The position numbers and the translations under genes were made by a program. This document shows, one piece after another, positions 43,355-51,898 of a stretch of DNA of 64,000 nt. The stretch comes from Ignavibacterium sp. (GTDB lineage: Bacteria; Bacteroidota; Ignavibacteria; Ignavibacteriales; Ignavibacteriaceae): NCBI RefSeq assembly GCF_025998815.1, contig NZ_AP026678.1, positions 2,728,001-2,792,000 on the forward strand, written 5' to 3'. Each line of letters opens with the position of its first letter. Positions within the stretch are counted from its first letter, which is position 1. The notes beneath the pieces were generated by a model. It was given only the letters and a program-made list of their open reading frames with translations. It ran no database searches and was not told the DNA's origin.

Positions 43355-45901
43355 ATGAAATCCAAATGCTTTTCCGCAGCACTGTTTTTGCATCTTCTGC
43401 TGAATTCATTTATCCTGTCACAAACTTTACCCGATACAATAGACAAACAACCCATCCAATACCGCCGCGGCATAGCATTGCAGGAAGGATACATAAGCTA
43501 TGACGAATACTACTCAGGTAAAGATATGCTTGAAGAAAAACGAAGACAGTTTCCCTTACAAAGCACAGATGTTTGGACAGAACTTAATCCCAAAGTACCA
43601 AGAGTAGATTATCTGGGAATTCATTTCATAAACAAAGATACCGGCTGGGCAGCTGGTGATCTCGGTGCAATGATAAAGACAACCAATGGAGGCAGTAGTT
43701 GGACAGTAAGCCAAACCAACACAACAGCTCTAATACTAAAAGTTCGGAGTTATAATGGGGTGGTTGTTATTGCAAGCGGTTACAATGGAATGATACTCCG
43801 CTCAACAGATGGAGGGGAAACATTTACACAGGTTAGCAGCGGAGTAACAGGTGACTTATGGGGATTGCAAATGCTGAATGATACTTTGGGTTTTGCCTGC
43901 GGATTAAACCAGACTTTACTAAAAACAACAGATGCAGGATTAACCTGGCAGCCTGTTAGTGCAGGATTAAATGCACATTACTGGGCAATAGATTTTCTTA
44001 ATGAACAATATGGAATGATAGCCTGTGGAGGAGGAAAAATATTAAAGACAACAGATGGAGGAAACACCTGGACAGAACACCAGGCAGGTGATGCAAATGA
44101 TTTATATGCGATAGATATAATTGATTCTCTGCATATAGTAGCAGCAGGACTTAACGGAAAGAATGTTTACAGCAGTAACGGAGGAATAAACTGGGTACAA
44201 AACAACCGCCTGCAGCACGATGAACTTAACAGCATAAAATTTATAAATGCTGATACAGGTTATACGATAGGTACTTACGGAGGAGATAGCTGGGGAATAA
44301 GAAAAACCACAAATAGAGGTGTAACCTGGTTTAGTCCTCCATCAGCAAATTTAAGTGAATGGGAACTTGAACTGCTGCCCGGTGGAATTGGTTACTCGGT
44401 TGGAAGCACCTTATGGATAAACAAAACCACAGGAGGATATGACAACTGGGAAGGGTTATTCCTTAATGCACAATTTGTTGATGTTTTCTTTACAGATGAA
44501 CTTACGGGTTATGCAGCAGATGGAAGATGGACTGGCGGACCATTATACAAAACCACAGACGGAGGAATAACCTGGTTTGGCTTGCCAAATTTCCCTTCCA
44601 ATGCGTTTACCGGGTCGTTAAGATGTGTGATATTTACAGACAGCTTAACAGGCTTTGGAGGTGGTATGCCCGCAAGAATAGTAAAGACAACAGATGCAGG
44701 TAATAGCTGGTATGTTGTAAACAGAACAGGGTTAACAGATACAATAGGATTGATAAACAGGTTTTTCTTCATTAACCCAACAACCGGCTGGGCAGTAACA
44801 ACAAGAGGCGGAATACTAAAAACCACGGATGCTGGTGAAAACTGGTTTGCTCAGTTGAATGCTGGCGCGAATGTTATCTTTCAGAGCATTCACTTTGTTG
44901 ATTCGCTTTATGGATGGACGGCTGGTGGAAGACCGTATAAAACCACTGATGGTGGAGATAGTTGGGTTCAGCAAACAAATACGACTATTTGGAATTCAGA
45001 TGATGTTTATTTCCAAGATATAAATACCGGCTGGTTTGGAAAATATTCTTCCATAAATAATTCACTTTTTAAAACAACTGATAGTGGAATAAACTGGGAT
45101 CCAATCCTTGAAGTTACAGGAGCTAGAAAATTTTATTTCTTCCCCGACCCGATTCATTGGTTCATCATTGGTTTTTCACGCTATTATATAACAAATAATT
45201 TTGGTAATAGCTGGTTAGAGTTCACCGAAGAAGTACCAACAGGATTAGTTAGCTTCTCTGCACCAAATGATAAATTGGGATACTTTGTTGGCAATTTAGG
45301 CTTAATCTTAAGATATGATGACACAACTTATGTCCCTGTAGAGCTGACTTCTTTTGCTGCAAATGTTAATGGTAATAATATAATATTAAACTGGTCAACT
45401 GCATCAGAACTAAATAATAAAGGGTTTGAAATTGAAAGAAGTACGAATAAAACTGAATGGGAAATAATAGATTTTATTGAAGGAAATGGGACAACTACAG
45501 AAATTAGTAATTATACTTTTACTGATAATTTATATGAAAATAATTCTCAAAAATTATTTTACAGATTAAAGCAAATAGATTTTGATGGAACTTTTGAATA
45601 TTCAAATATATTAGAAGTTGAAGTTGGAACTCCTTCGGAATTTTTTCTTTCTCAGAATTACCCCAACCCTTTTAATCCCGAAACAAAAATAGACTATAGA
45701 ATATCAGAAGAAACGTTTGTTAACATTTCGTTATACGATGTAACTGGAAGAAAGATAAAAGAATTATTTAACGAAAAAAAACAGCCTGGATATTATACCA
45801 TAAAATTGAAAGGAGGTGAATTAAGCTCTGGTATATACTTCTATAGGCTGACAACAACCAGCGGATACACCGCTGTTAAAAAACTAACAATCATAAAATA
45901 A
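43355..45901 (+). CDS. Propeller 1: YCF48/sortilin-like beta-propeller with T9SS sorting domain
   Basis: An 848-residue exported protein. After a signal peptide (to about residue 23, FILSQ) and a linker QPIQYRRGIALQEGYISYDE, about 13 Asp-box-like hairpins of the pattern K-T-T-D-G-G-x-x-W occur between residues ~100 and 645 (IKTTNGGSSW, RSTDGGETF, KTTDAGLTW and so on), each preceded by a D-x-L-x-G-W/F strand, as in YCF48 and sortilin propellers. A beta-sandwich (VELTSFAANVNGNNIILNW) and the T9SS type A sorting domain (about 760-848; NPFNPETKIDY, LSSGIYFYRL) follow. AAAGGAG precedes the ATG. A 424-base block (44346-44769) is identical to propeller 3. The natural ligand is unknown. Confidence 0.85.
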   Translation: MKSKCFSAALFLHLLLNSFILSQTLPDTIDKQPIQYRRGIALQEGYISYDEYYSGKDMLEEKRRQFPLQSTDVWTELNPKVPRVDYLGIHFINKDTGWAAGDLGAMIKTTNGGSSWTVSQTNTTALILKVRSYNGVVVIASGYNGMILRSTDGGETFTQVSSGVTGDLWGLQMLNDTLGFACGLNQTLLKTTDAGLTWQPVSAGLNAHYWAIDFLNEQYGMIACGGGKILKTTDGGNTWTEHQAGDANDLYAIDIIDSLHIVAAGLNGKNVYSSNGGINWVQNNRLQHDELNSIKFINADTGYTIGTYGGDSWGIRKTTNRGVTWFSPPSANLSEWELELLPGGIGYSVGSTLWINKTTGGYDNWEGLFLNAQFVDVFFTDELTGYAADGRWTGGPLYKTTDGGITWFGLPNFPSNAFTGSLRCVIFTDSLTGFGGGMPARIVKTTDAGNSWYVVNRTGLTDTIGLINRFFFINPTTGWAVTTRGGILKTTDAGENWFAQLNAGANVIFQSIHFVDSLYGWTAGGRPYKTTDGGDSWVQQTNTTIWNSDDVYFQDINTGWFGKYSSINNSLFKTTDSGINWDPILEVTGARKFYFFPDPIHWFIIGFSRYYITNNFGNSWLEFTEEVPTGLVSFSAPNDKLGYFVGNLGLILRYDDTTYVPVELTSFAANVNGNNIILNWSTASELNNKGFEIERSTNKTEWEIIDFIEGNGTTTEISNYTFTDNLYENNSQKLFYRLKQIDFDGTFEYSNILEVEVGTPSEFFLSQNYPNPFNPETKIDYRISEETFVNISLYDVTGRKIKELFNEKKQPGYYTIKLKGGELSSGIYFYRLTTTSGYTAVKKLTIIK
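44346..44769 (+). repeat. 424-base block identical to 50341-50764
   Basis: Read base by base, these 424 positions show no difference from 50341-50764 (constant offset 5995), including third codon positions. Flanking sequence to about 43858 differs at scattered sites, and beyond 44850 the genes diverge strongly. Confidence 0.85.
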
Positions 45902-45913
45902 TCGGAGGTTACT

Positions 45914-46522
45914 ATGAAACAATTTTTTACAATTCTGTTTCTTTTATCTCTCTACAATCATATTGTAGAAGCTCAGCAAACTCCCACTTTTGCTGATCCG
46001 CCTGGACCAGAACATGTTCTTGTAGTTTATAAAGAACCAACTGGTCTGACAGATACTTTAGGATTTGTGTCAGATTCTGTTAAAGAGTATTATAAAGATG
46101 CACGGCAAATACCAGAATCAAATATTTTAGGTTTAACAAACCTGATAGACGATGATATTTACGACCCCGTATCAAACATAACTCACAGGATCATATTAGA
46201 CCAGCAAGGCGAAATAATAAGAGATAGTATTAATCAGAATTCCTTAACACCAAGCATCCACGCCTGGCTATACTTTAATGAAAGGATTGCTAAACCAATT
46301 GCAAATTACCTCAAAACCACAGTTGTTAATGGTGATACTCTCAAAAATAAAATAAGATTTATTGTACTTTGCAAAGGAGTGCCTTTCCGAATTGACGCAC
46401 GGAAAGAAGATGCCGACAGCAGAGGAACGAATGTTATATGTGCCAATTTACTAACTCATCTCGGTGAAACAATGGAAAATGAAGATGCACTTTTAGTAGA
46501 AAGAATAGAACAAAATACTTAG
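45914..46522 (+). CDS. TIGR03790-like protein, truncated to about half a domain
   Basis: A 202-residue exported protein starting 12 bases after propeller 1 (CGGAGG site). The signal peptide is MKQFFTILFLLSLYNHIVEA. It keeps the front of the TIGR03790-like domain: PPGPEHVLVVYKEPTG, the 'YYKDARQIPESNI' helix and KIRFIVLCKGVPFRI, aligning with GPENVLVVYN, YYVNARGIPYPTNV and TIRYIVMCQGVPYKI of the full protein at 51899. It ends near where the full-length protein is at about residue 185, without any beta-helix or sorting domain. It may be a decayed copy or a short periplasmic form. The frame is intact to a TAG. Confidence 0.7.
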   Translation: MKQFFTILFLLSLYNHIVEAQQTPTFADPPGPEHVLVVYKEPTGLTDTLGFVSDSVKEYYKDARQIPESNILGLTNLIDDDIYDPVSNITHRIILDQQGEIIRDSINQNSLTPSIHAWLYFNERIAKPIANYLKTTVVNGDTLKNKIRFIVLCKGVPFRIDARKEDADSRGTNVICANLLTHLGETMENEDALLVERIEQNT

Positions 46523-46567
46523 TTTTATGTAACTGTAAGAATAACTAAAACAGCAATTGAGGAAGAG

Positions 46568-49042
46568 ATGAAAAAATTATTAAAAATATGTATAATGATA
46601 ATTAGTTTGCTTTTAATAAATGAATGCCCATTTGTTATTGCGCAAGTGCAGGATACAACTCAAAAAACGCTTCACTACAAGAGAAACGATAATACATTTC
46701 TTGAAAACTACCACACAAATGATAAAGAAAAATATTTCCCGTTAAGAAGCACAGGCGTTTGGACAGAACTAAACCCCAAAGTGCCAAGAGTTGATTACAT
46801 AGGTGTTGATTTTATAAATCCTGACACTGGCTGGGCAGTTGGATTATGGGGAGCAGTAATAAAAACCACAAATGCCGGACAAAGCTGGAAAACAATTCCA
46901 ACACCAACAGGTGAAATACTTCTTAAAGTACACAGCTACAACGGACAGGTCGTAATAGTCGTAGGGCATAACGGAACAATACTACGCTCATCTGATGGAG
47001 GAGAAAGTTTTAGTTTATTAACAGGCATAACCACACAGGAGTTGTGGGGAGTCAAGATGCTGAACGATACACTTGGCTGGATATGCGGAAGAAATAATAC
47101 TCTGTTAAAAACAACAGATGCGGGCTTAAGCTGGCAGGCGGTTGTTACAGGATATAATTATCACTACTGGCAGTTTGATTTCTTAACAAAAGACTATTTT
47201 ATGATTGCCTGTAGTCAGGGAAGAGTATTAAAGACAACAAACGGAGGACAAAGTTTTACAGAGTACCAGGCAGGCAGCACACAGGATTTATACACAATAG
47301 ATATAATAGACAGCTTACACATAGCAGCAGCGGGAAATTATGGAAAGAATGTTTACAGCAGTGATGGTGGAGCAACCTGGACAGAAAACCAATACACAGC
47401 ATTATCAATAAACTGGATACAATACATTAACAGGGATACAGGATATATTACACTAGGAACAGTACATTTGCACAAAACCACAGACAGAGGACAAAGCTGG
47501 TTTAATCCCGGATTTGGTGCTGCAGGAGAATGGCAGTTTGAGTTGCTTAATGAAGACCTGGGTTATGGAGTTGGAGCTGGCTTAACTGTAACAAAAACAG
47601 AAGATGGATTTAACAAAGGTTATAATTTATTTCTTAATAAAAACTGGAGCGATGTATTTTTTATAAATGAGATGAAAGGCTTTTTTGCAAGCGCATCACT
47701 TGGCGAAAAACTATATAAGACAGAAGATGGAGGCATTACTTATGAAATAATAGAAAACAGCCCGGAGTGGAATTATGATATTTTATTTCTGGATAGTCTA
47801 ACAGGATTTTCAGGTAGCAGTACAATATATAAAACAACAGATGGTGGAGAAAACTGGTATGCAACAAATGGCGCAGGGCAGGCAACTAAAATCTTTTTCA
47901 TTAATCCTTTAATTGGCTGGGCAGTAGGAGGAAGTAATATTTATAAAACAACAGATGGCGGCGATAATTGGGTTGTGCAGTTTACTCATATCAATGACAG
48001 CTTTACAAGCATATTTTTTGTTGATAGTTTCAATGGATGGGCAACCTCACGATATGTTCATCAAACTACTGATGGGGGAGAGAACTGGATTCAAAGAACA
48101 GATATACCATTTACCTTTTCAACAGATGTTTATTTCCAAAACTTAGATACTGGCTGGGTAGCCCGTCGGTCATCACTTAATACTTCACTTTTTAAAACTA
48201 CAAATGGTGGATTAAACTGGACAGGGATTCCCGCAATCTTAGGTGCATCAAGCATTTATCTTTTTCCTGATGAATCTCATTGGATGGTAGCTGGTTCCGT
48301 TGTGTCAAATATTATTTTGTATAAAACATATATAACATACAATGCAGGAAATAATTGGATTGATTTAAGTAATGATGTACCCACTGGGTTTAGTGGTTTT
48401 TCTGCTATTACCGACATTATTGGGTATGCTGGAGGTAGCATTGGCTTAATTTTAAGATACGATGACACAACATATATACCTGTGAAATTAATATCCTTTG
48501 AAGGAAGAACTCAAAACAACAAAATAATTTTAACCTGGCAAACAGCATCGGAACTTAACAATAAAGGTTTTGAAATTGAAAAATCATTTGATAAAGAAAA
48601 CTGGTTTACTTTGGGTTTTGTCGAAGGTGGTGGTACAACTACAAACTTAAATTATTACTCATTTACTGATAATGAAATTCCGTCTGAAATTCAATACTAC
48701 AGATTGAAGCAATTAGATTTTAACGGCAGTTTCGAGTATTCAAAAGTTATAGAGGTTAATTCTGATTTAACTATTACATCCTACCAATTATTTCAAAACT
48801 ATCCTAATCCCTTTAATTCATTAACAATAATTGATTATCAAGTTCCCGTAAAAAGCCAGATTAACATTTCAATATATGATATAAAAGGTGAAAAGATTTT
48901 AGAATTGGTAAATGAGGAAAAAGAGAAAGGAATATATACAACGACATTAGAAAATGTTAAGCTCCCGTCGGGGATATATTTTGTAAGAATGATAACAAGC
49001 ACTGGATACAGTGCAGTAATCAAAATAACACAAATAAAATAA
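46568..49042 (+). CDS. Propeller 2: YCF48/sortilin-like beta-propeller with T9SS sorting domain
   Basis: An 824-residue paralogue of propellers 1 and 3, the most diverged of the three. The signal peptide runs to about residue 26 (CPFVIAQ). The N-terminal linker lacks the YRRGIALQEG motif shared by the other two. A ladder of Asp-box-like motifs follows (KTTNAGQSW, RSSDGGESF, KTTDAGLSW, KTTNGGQSF, YSSDGGATW, KTTDRGQSW, KTEDGGITY, KTTDGGENW, KTTDGGDNW, QTTDGGENW, KTTNGGLNW). The C-terminal sorting domain is YPNPFNSLTIIDY ... LPSGIYFVRM. It starts 45 bases after the truncated TIGR03790 gene. Surface exposure through T9SS is inferred. Confidence 0.83.
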   Translation: MKKLLKICIMIISLLLINECPFVIAQVQDTTQKTLHYKRNDNTFLENYHTNDKEKYFPLRSTGVWTELNPKVPRVDYIGVDFINPDTGWAVGLWGAVIKTTNAGQSWKTIPTPTGEILLKVHSYNGQVVIVVGHNGTILRSSDGGESFSLLTGITTQELWGVKMLNDTLGWICGRNNTLLKTTDAGLSWQAVVTGYNYHYWQFDFLTKDYFMIACSQGRVLKTTNGGQSFTEYQAGSTQDLYTIDIIDSLHIAAAGNYGKNVYSSDGGATWTENQYTALSINWIQYINRDTGYITLGTVHLHKTTDRGQSWFNPGFGAAGEWQFELLNEDLGYGVGAGLTVTKTEDGFNKGYNLFLNKNWSDVFFINEMKGFFASASLGEKLYKTEDGGITYEIIENSPEWNYDILFLDSLTGFSGSSTIYKTTDGGENWYATNGAGQATKIFFINPLIGWAVGGSNIYKTTDGGDNWVVQFTHINDSFTSIFFVDSFNGWATSRYVHQTTDGGENWIQRTDIPFTFSTDVYFQNLDTGWVARRSSLNTSLFKTTNGGLNWTGIPAILGASSIYLFPDESHWMVAGSVVSNIILYKTYITYNAGNNWIDLSNDVPTGFSGFSAITDIIGYAGGSIGLILRYDDTTYIPVKLISFEGRTQNNKIILTWQTASELNNKGFEIEKSFDKENWFTLGFVEGGGTTTNLNYYSFTDNEIPSEIQYYRLKQLDFNGSFEYSKVIEVNSDLTITSYQLFQNYPNPFNSLTIIDYQVPVKSQINISIYDIKGEKILELVNEEKEKGIYTTTLENVKLPSGIYFVRMITSTGYSAVIKITQIK

Positions 49043-49053
49043 GGAGCACTGAT

Positions 49054-49278
49054 ATGAAACATTTCATTGTTTTCTGTTTCTTCATTCTTCTTTGCAATAG
49101 TCTTGCAAAAGCACAGACCTATGCTAACATACCCGGACCCGAAAACGTCTTGGTAGTTTATAAGCAACCAACCGGACCTATGGATACTTTAGGCTGGGTT
49201 TTCGATTCAGTTATGCAATACTACACCACCGCCCGCAACATACCTGCGGTAAATGTGGTGAGGCTTATGAAATTTTAA
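49054..49278 (+). pseudogene. TIGR03790-like stub (74 residues)
   Basis: Starts 11 bases after propeller 2 with AAGGAG. It keeps the signal peptide (MKHFIVFCFFILLCNSLAKA) and the first block of the TIGR03790-like domain (NIPGPENVLVVYKQPTG, YYTTARNIPAVNVVRLM), then stops. The next 44 bases lead directly to propeller 3 with no trace of the rest of the domain, so this is a deletion remnant rather than a frameshift. Whether the stub is still expressed as a small secreted peptide cannot be told. Confidence 0.65.
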
Positions 49279-49322
49279 TTTAAGTTTAAAAGTATTAAGA
49301 ACAACGATTTGGAGATAAGGAA

Positions 49323-51884
49323 ATGTTAAACACAGTAAAATCCCATTATACGGGAAAGAGCATAATAATAATTTATTTATTGTTGAATTGCTTGTCACTA
49401 TGTGATTTTATTATTGCCCGGCAAGAGGATACAGCCAAATCCAAACCCATCCAATACCGCCGCGGCATAGCATTGCAGGAAGGATACATAAGCTATGATG
49501 AATACTACTCAGATAAAGATATGCTTGAAGAAAAAAGAAGATTATTCCCAATAGAAAGCACAGGAGTATGGACAGAACTTCATCCCCGGATACCAAGAGT
49601 AACTTATTTTGGTGTTCACTTTGTCAATACTGATATTGGCTGGGCAGTCGGGAATTTGGGTGCTGTTATCAAAACAACTAATGGAGGAGATGACTGGACA
49701 ATCTCAGAAACAAATACAACAACACTTCTTCTTAAAGTGCATTCTTTTGATGGACAAATAGTAATAGCAGCAGGTTATAATGGAATGATACTTCGCTCAA
49801 GTGATGGAGGAGAAACATTTGAACAAATACCAAGCGGAACAACAAATGACCTATGGGGATTGCAAATGCTGAATGATACTTTGGGTTTTGCCTGCGGATT
49901 AAACCAGACTTTACTAAAAACAACAGATGCAGGATTAAGCTGGCAGTCTGTTAGTGCAGGATTAAATGCACATTACTGGGCAATAGATTTTCTTAATGAA
50001 CAATATGGAATGATTGCCTGTGGAGGAGGAAAAATATTAAAGACAACTGATGGAGGAAACACCTGGACTGAACACCAGGCAGGTGATGCAAGCGCATTAT
50101 ATGCGATAGATATAATTGATTCTCTGCATATAGCAGCAGCAGGATTTAACGGAAAGAATGTTTACAGCAGTAACGGCGGAATAAACTGGGTACAAAACAA
50201 CCGCCTGCAGCACGATGAACTTAACAGCATAAAATTTATAAATGCTGATACAGGTTATACGATAGGTACTTACGGAGGAGATAGCTGGGGAATAAGAAAA
50301 ACTACTAATAGAGGTGTAACCTGGTTTAGTCCTCCATCACCAAATTTAAGTGAATGGGAACTTGAACTGCTGCCCGGTGGAATTGGTTACTCGGTTGGAA
50401 GCACCTTATGGATAAACAAAACCACAGGAGGATATGACAACTGGGAAGGGTTATTCCTTAATGCACAATTTGTTGATGTTTTCTTTACAGATGAACTTAC
50501 GGGTTATGCAGCAGATGGAAGATGGACTGGCGGACCATTATACAAAACCACAGACGGAGGAATAACCTGGTTTGGCTTGCCAAATTTCCCTTCCAATGCG
50601 TTTACCGGGTCGTTAAGATGTGTGATATTTACAGACAGCTTAACAGGCTTTGGAGGTGGTATGCCCGCAAGAATAGTAAAGACAACAGATGCAGGTAATA
50701 GCTGGTATGTTGTAAACAGAACAGGGTTAACAGATACAATAGGATTGATAAACAGGTTTTTCTTTATTAACCCAACAACCGGCTGGGCAGTAACCACAAG
50801 AGGAGGAATACTTAAAACAACTGATTCTGGAGAAAACTGGTTTGCTCAGTTGAATGCAGGTATTAGTGTTATTTTTTCTAGTATTTATTTTGTTGATTCG
50901 TTATATGGTTGGACAGCTAATTCAAATGCAAGGCCTTATAAAACTACTGACGGAGGAAATAATTGGGTTCATCAAAGTAATATAAATATTGGTTTTAGTC
51001 GGGATATCTATTTTCGAAATTTTTTAAATGGGTTTATTGTTGAAAGCAATATATTATATAAGTCTATAGATGGAGGTATTACATGGAATATAATCCTTGG
51101 TATAACAGGTTTTAGCATAGCAGCAAGATTTAGTCATTATGATGATATTATCTTTATTACAGGATTCAAAACTTATCGCTCTTTAAATGCTGGTGAAGAC
51201 TGGAAAGACTTCAATGAATTAAATGGGGTAAGAATAAATGGGATTAGTTTACTCGGAGCAGGGCTAGGTTATGCAGTTGGTGATTTAGGGTTAGTTATAA
51301 AATATTTTGATGAAGATGTGCCGGTAGAACTAATTAGTTTTAATTCTGAGCTTGAGGGAAATATAGTTACTTTGAAATGGATTACTGCTACAGAAACCAA
51401 CAATCAAGGATTTTTTATTCAAAGAAAAAAAGAGGATGAATTTGATTGGACAAATTTAGCTTTTATCAATGGTGTGGGGACCTCTACATCAATAAAGCAT
51501 TACTACTATAATGATAATTTATCTTATTTCGGTAAATATAAATACCGTTTAAAACAAATTGACTTCAATGGTCAGTATGAATATAGTGATGAGATAGAAG
51601 TTGATTACATAAACAAGCTTAATTTTTATCTTTCGCAAAACTACCCTAATCCTTTCAATCCTACCACAAACATAGATTTTAACTTACCGGAAAAGACATT
51701 TGTAAAGATAATATTATATGATATTACTGGAAGAGAAATAAAAAAAATTAAAGAACAGGAAATGGAAGCAGGATACTATTCCGTTATGTTAACTTCTGAA
51801 GGCATTAGTTCAGGGGTATATTTCTATAAGATGATAACCGGCAGTGGTTTCACTGTCGTTAATAAACTAACTATAATAAAATAA
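49323..51884 (+). CDS. Propeller 3: YCF48/sortilin-like beta-propeller with T9SS sorting domain
   Basis: An 853-residue paralogue of propeller 1. The signal peptide is unusually long (hydrophobic core near residues 13-30, cleavage near FIIARQ at about 35). The linker KPIQYRRGIALQEGYISYDE is identical at DNA level to propeller 1 over 55 bases (49444-49498). The propeller has the same K-T-T-x-G-G-x-x-W ladder, and residues ~340-480 are encoded by the 424-base block identical to propeller 1. From about residue 520 onward the two diverge, and the sorting domain is its own (YPNPFNPTTNIDF, ISSGVYFYKM). The pattern is that of a mosaic gene shaped by conversion. It is coupled to the full-length TIGR03790 gene 14 bases on. 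Confidence 0.85.
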   Translation: MLNTVKSHYTGKSIIIIYLLLNCLSLCDFIIARQEDTAKSKPIQYRRGIALQEGYISYDEYYSDKDMLEEKRRLFPIESTGVWTELHPRIPRVTYFGVHFVNTDIGWAVGNLGAVIKTTNGGDDWTISETNTTTLLLKVHSFDGQIVIAAGYNGMILRSSDGGETFEQIPSGTTNDLWGLQMLNDTLGFACGLNQTLLKTTDAGLSWQSVSAGLNAHYWAIDFLNEQYGMIACGGGKILKTTDGGNTWTEHQAGDASALYAIDIIDSLHIAAAGFNGKNVYSSNGGINWVQNNRLQHDELNSIKFINADTGYTIGTYGGDSWGIRKTTNRGVTWFSPPSPNLSEWELELLPGGIGYSVGSTLWINKTTGGYDNWEGLFLNAQFVDVFFTDELTGYAADGRWTGGPLYKTTDGGITWFGLPNFPSNAFTGSLRCVIFTDSLTGFGGGMPARIVKTTDAGNSWYVVNRTGLTDTIGLINRFFFINPTTGWAVTTRGGILKTTDSGENWFAQLNAGISVIFSSIYFVDSLYGWTANSNARPYKTTDGGNNWVHQSNINIGFSRDIYFRNFLNGFIVESNILYKSIDGGITWNIILGITGFSIAARFSHYDDIIFITGFKTYRSLNAGEDWKDFNELNGVRINGISLLGAGLGYAVGDLGLVIKYFDEDVPVELISFNSELEGNIVTLKWITATETNNQGFFIQRKKEDEFDWTNLAFINGVGTSTSIKHYYYNDNLSYFGKYKYRLKQIDFNGQYEYSDEIEVDYINKLNFYLSQNYPNPFNPTTNIDFNLPEKTFVKIILYDITGREIKKIKEQEMEAGYYSVMLTSEGISSGVYFYKMITGSGFTVVNKLTIIK
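50341..50764 (+). repeat. 424-base block identical to 44346-44769
   Basis: The propeller 3 member of the identical pair. A second, 55-base identical stretch lies at 49444-49498 (matching 43449-43503) at the same offset, with diverged sequence between. Confidence 0.85.
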
Positions 51885-51898
51885 TACAAGGAGGATGT

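Noticed and set aside
43355-51884. CRISPR-like periodic repeats
   Set aside because: The periodic sequence encodes propeller blades with variable spacing and remains in frame; there are no constant-length spacers.
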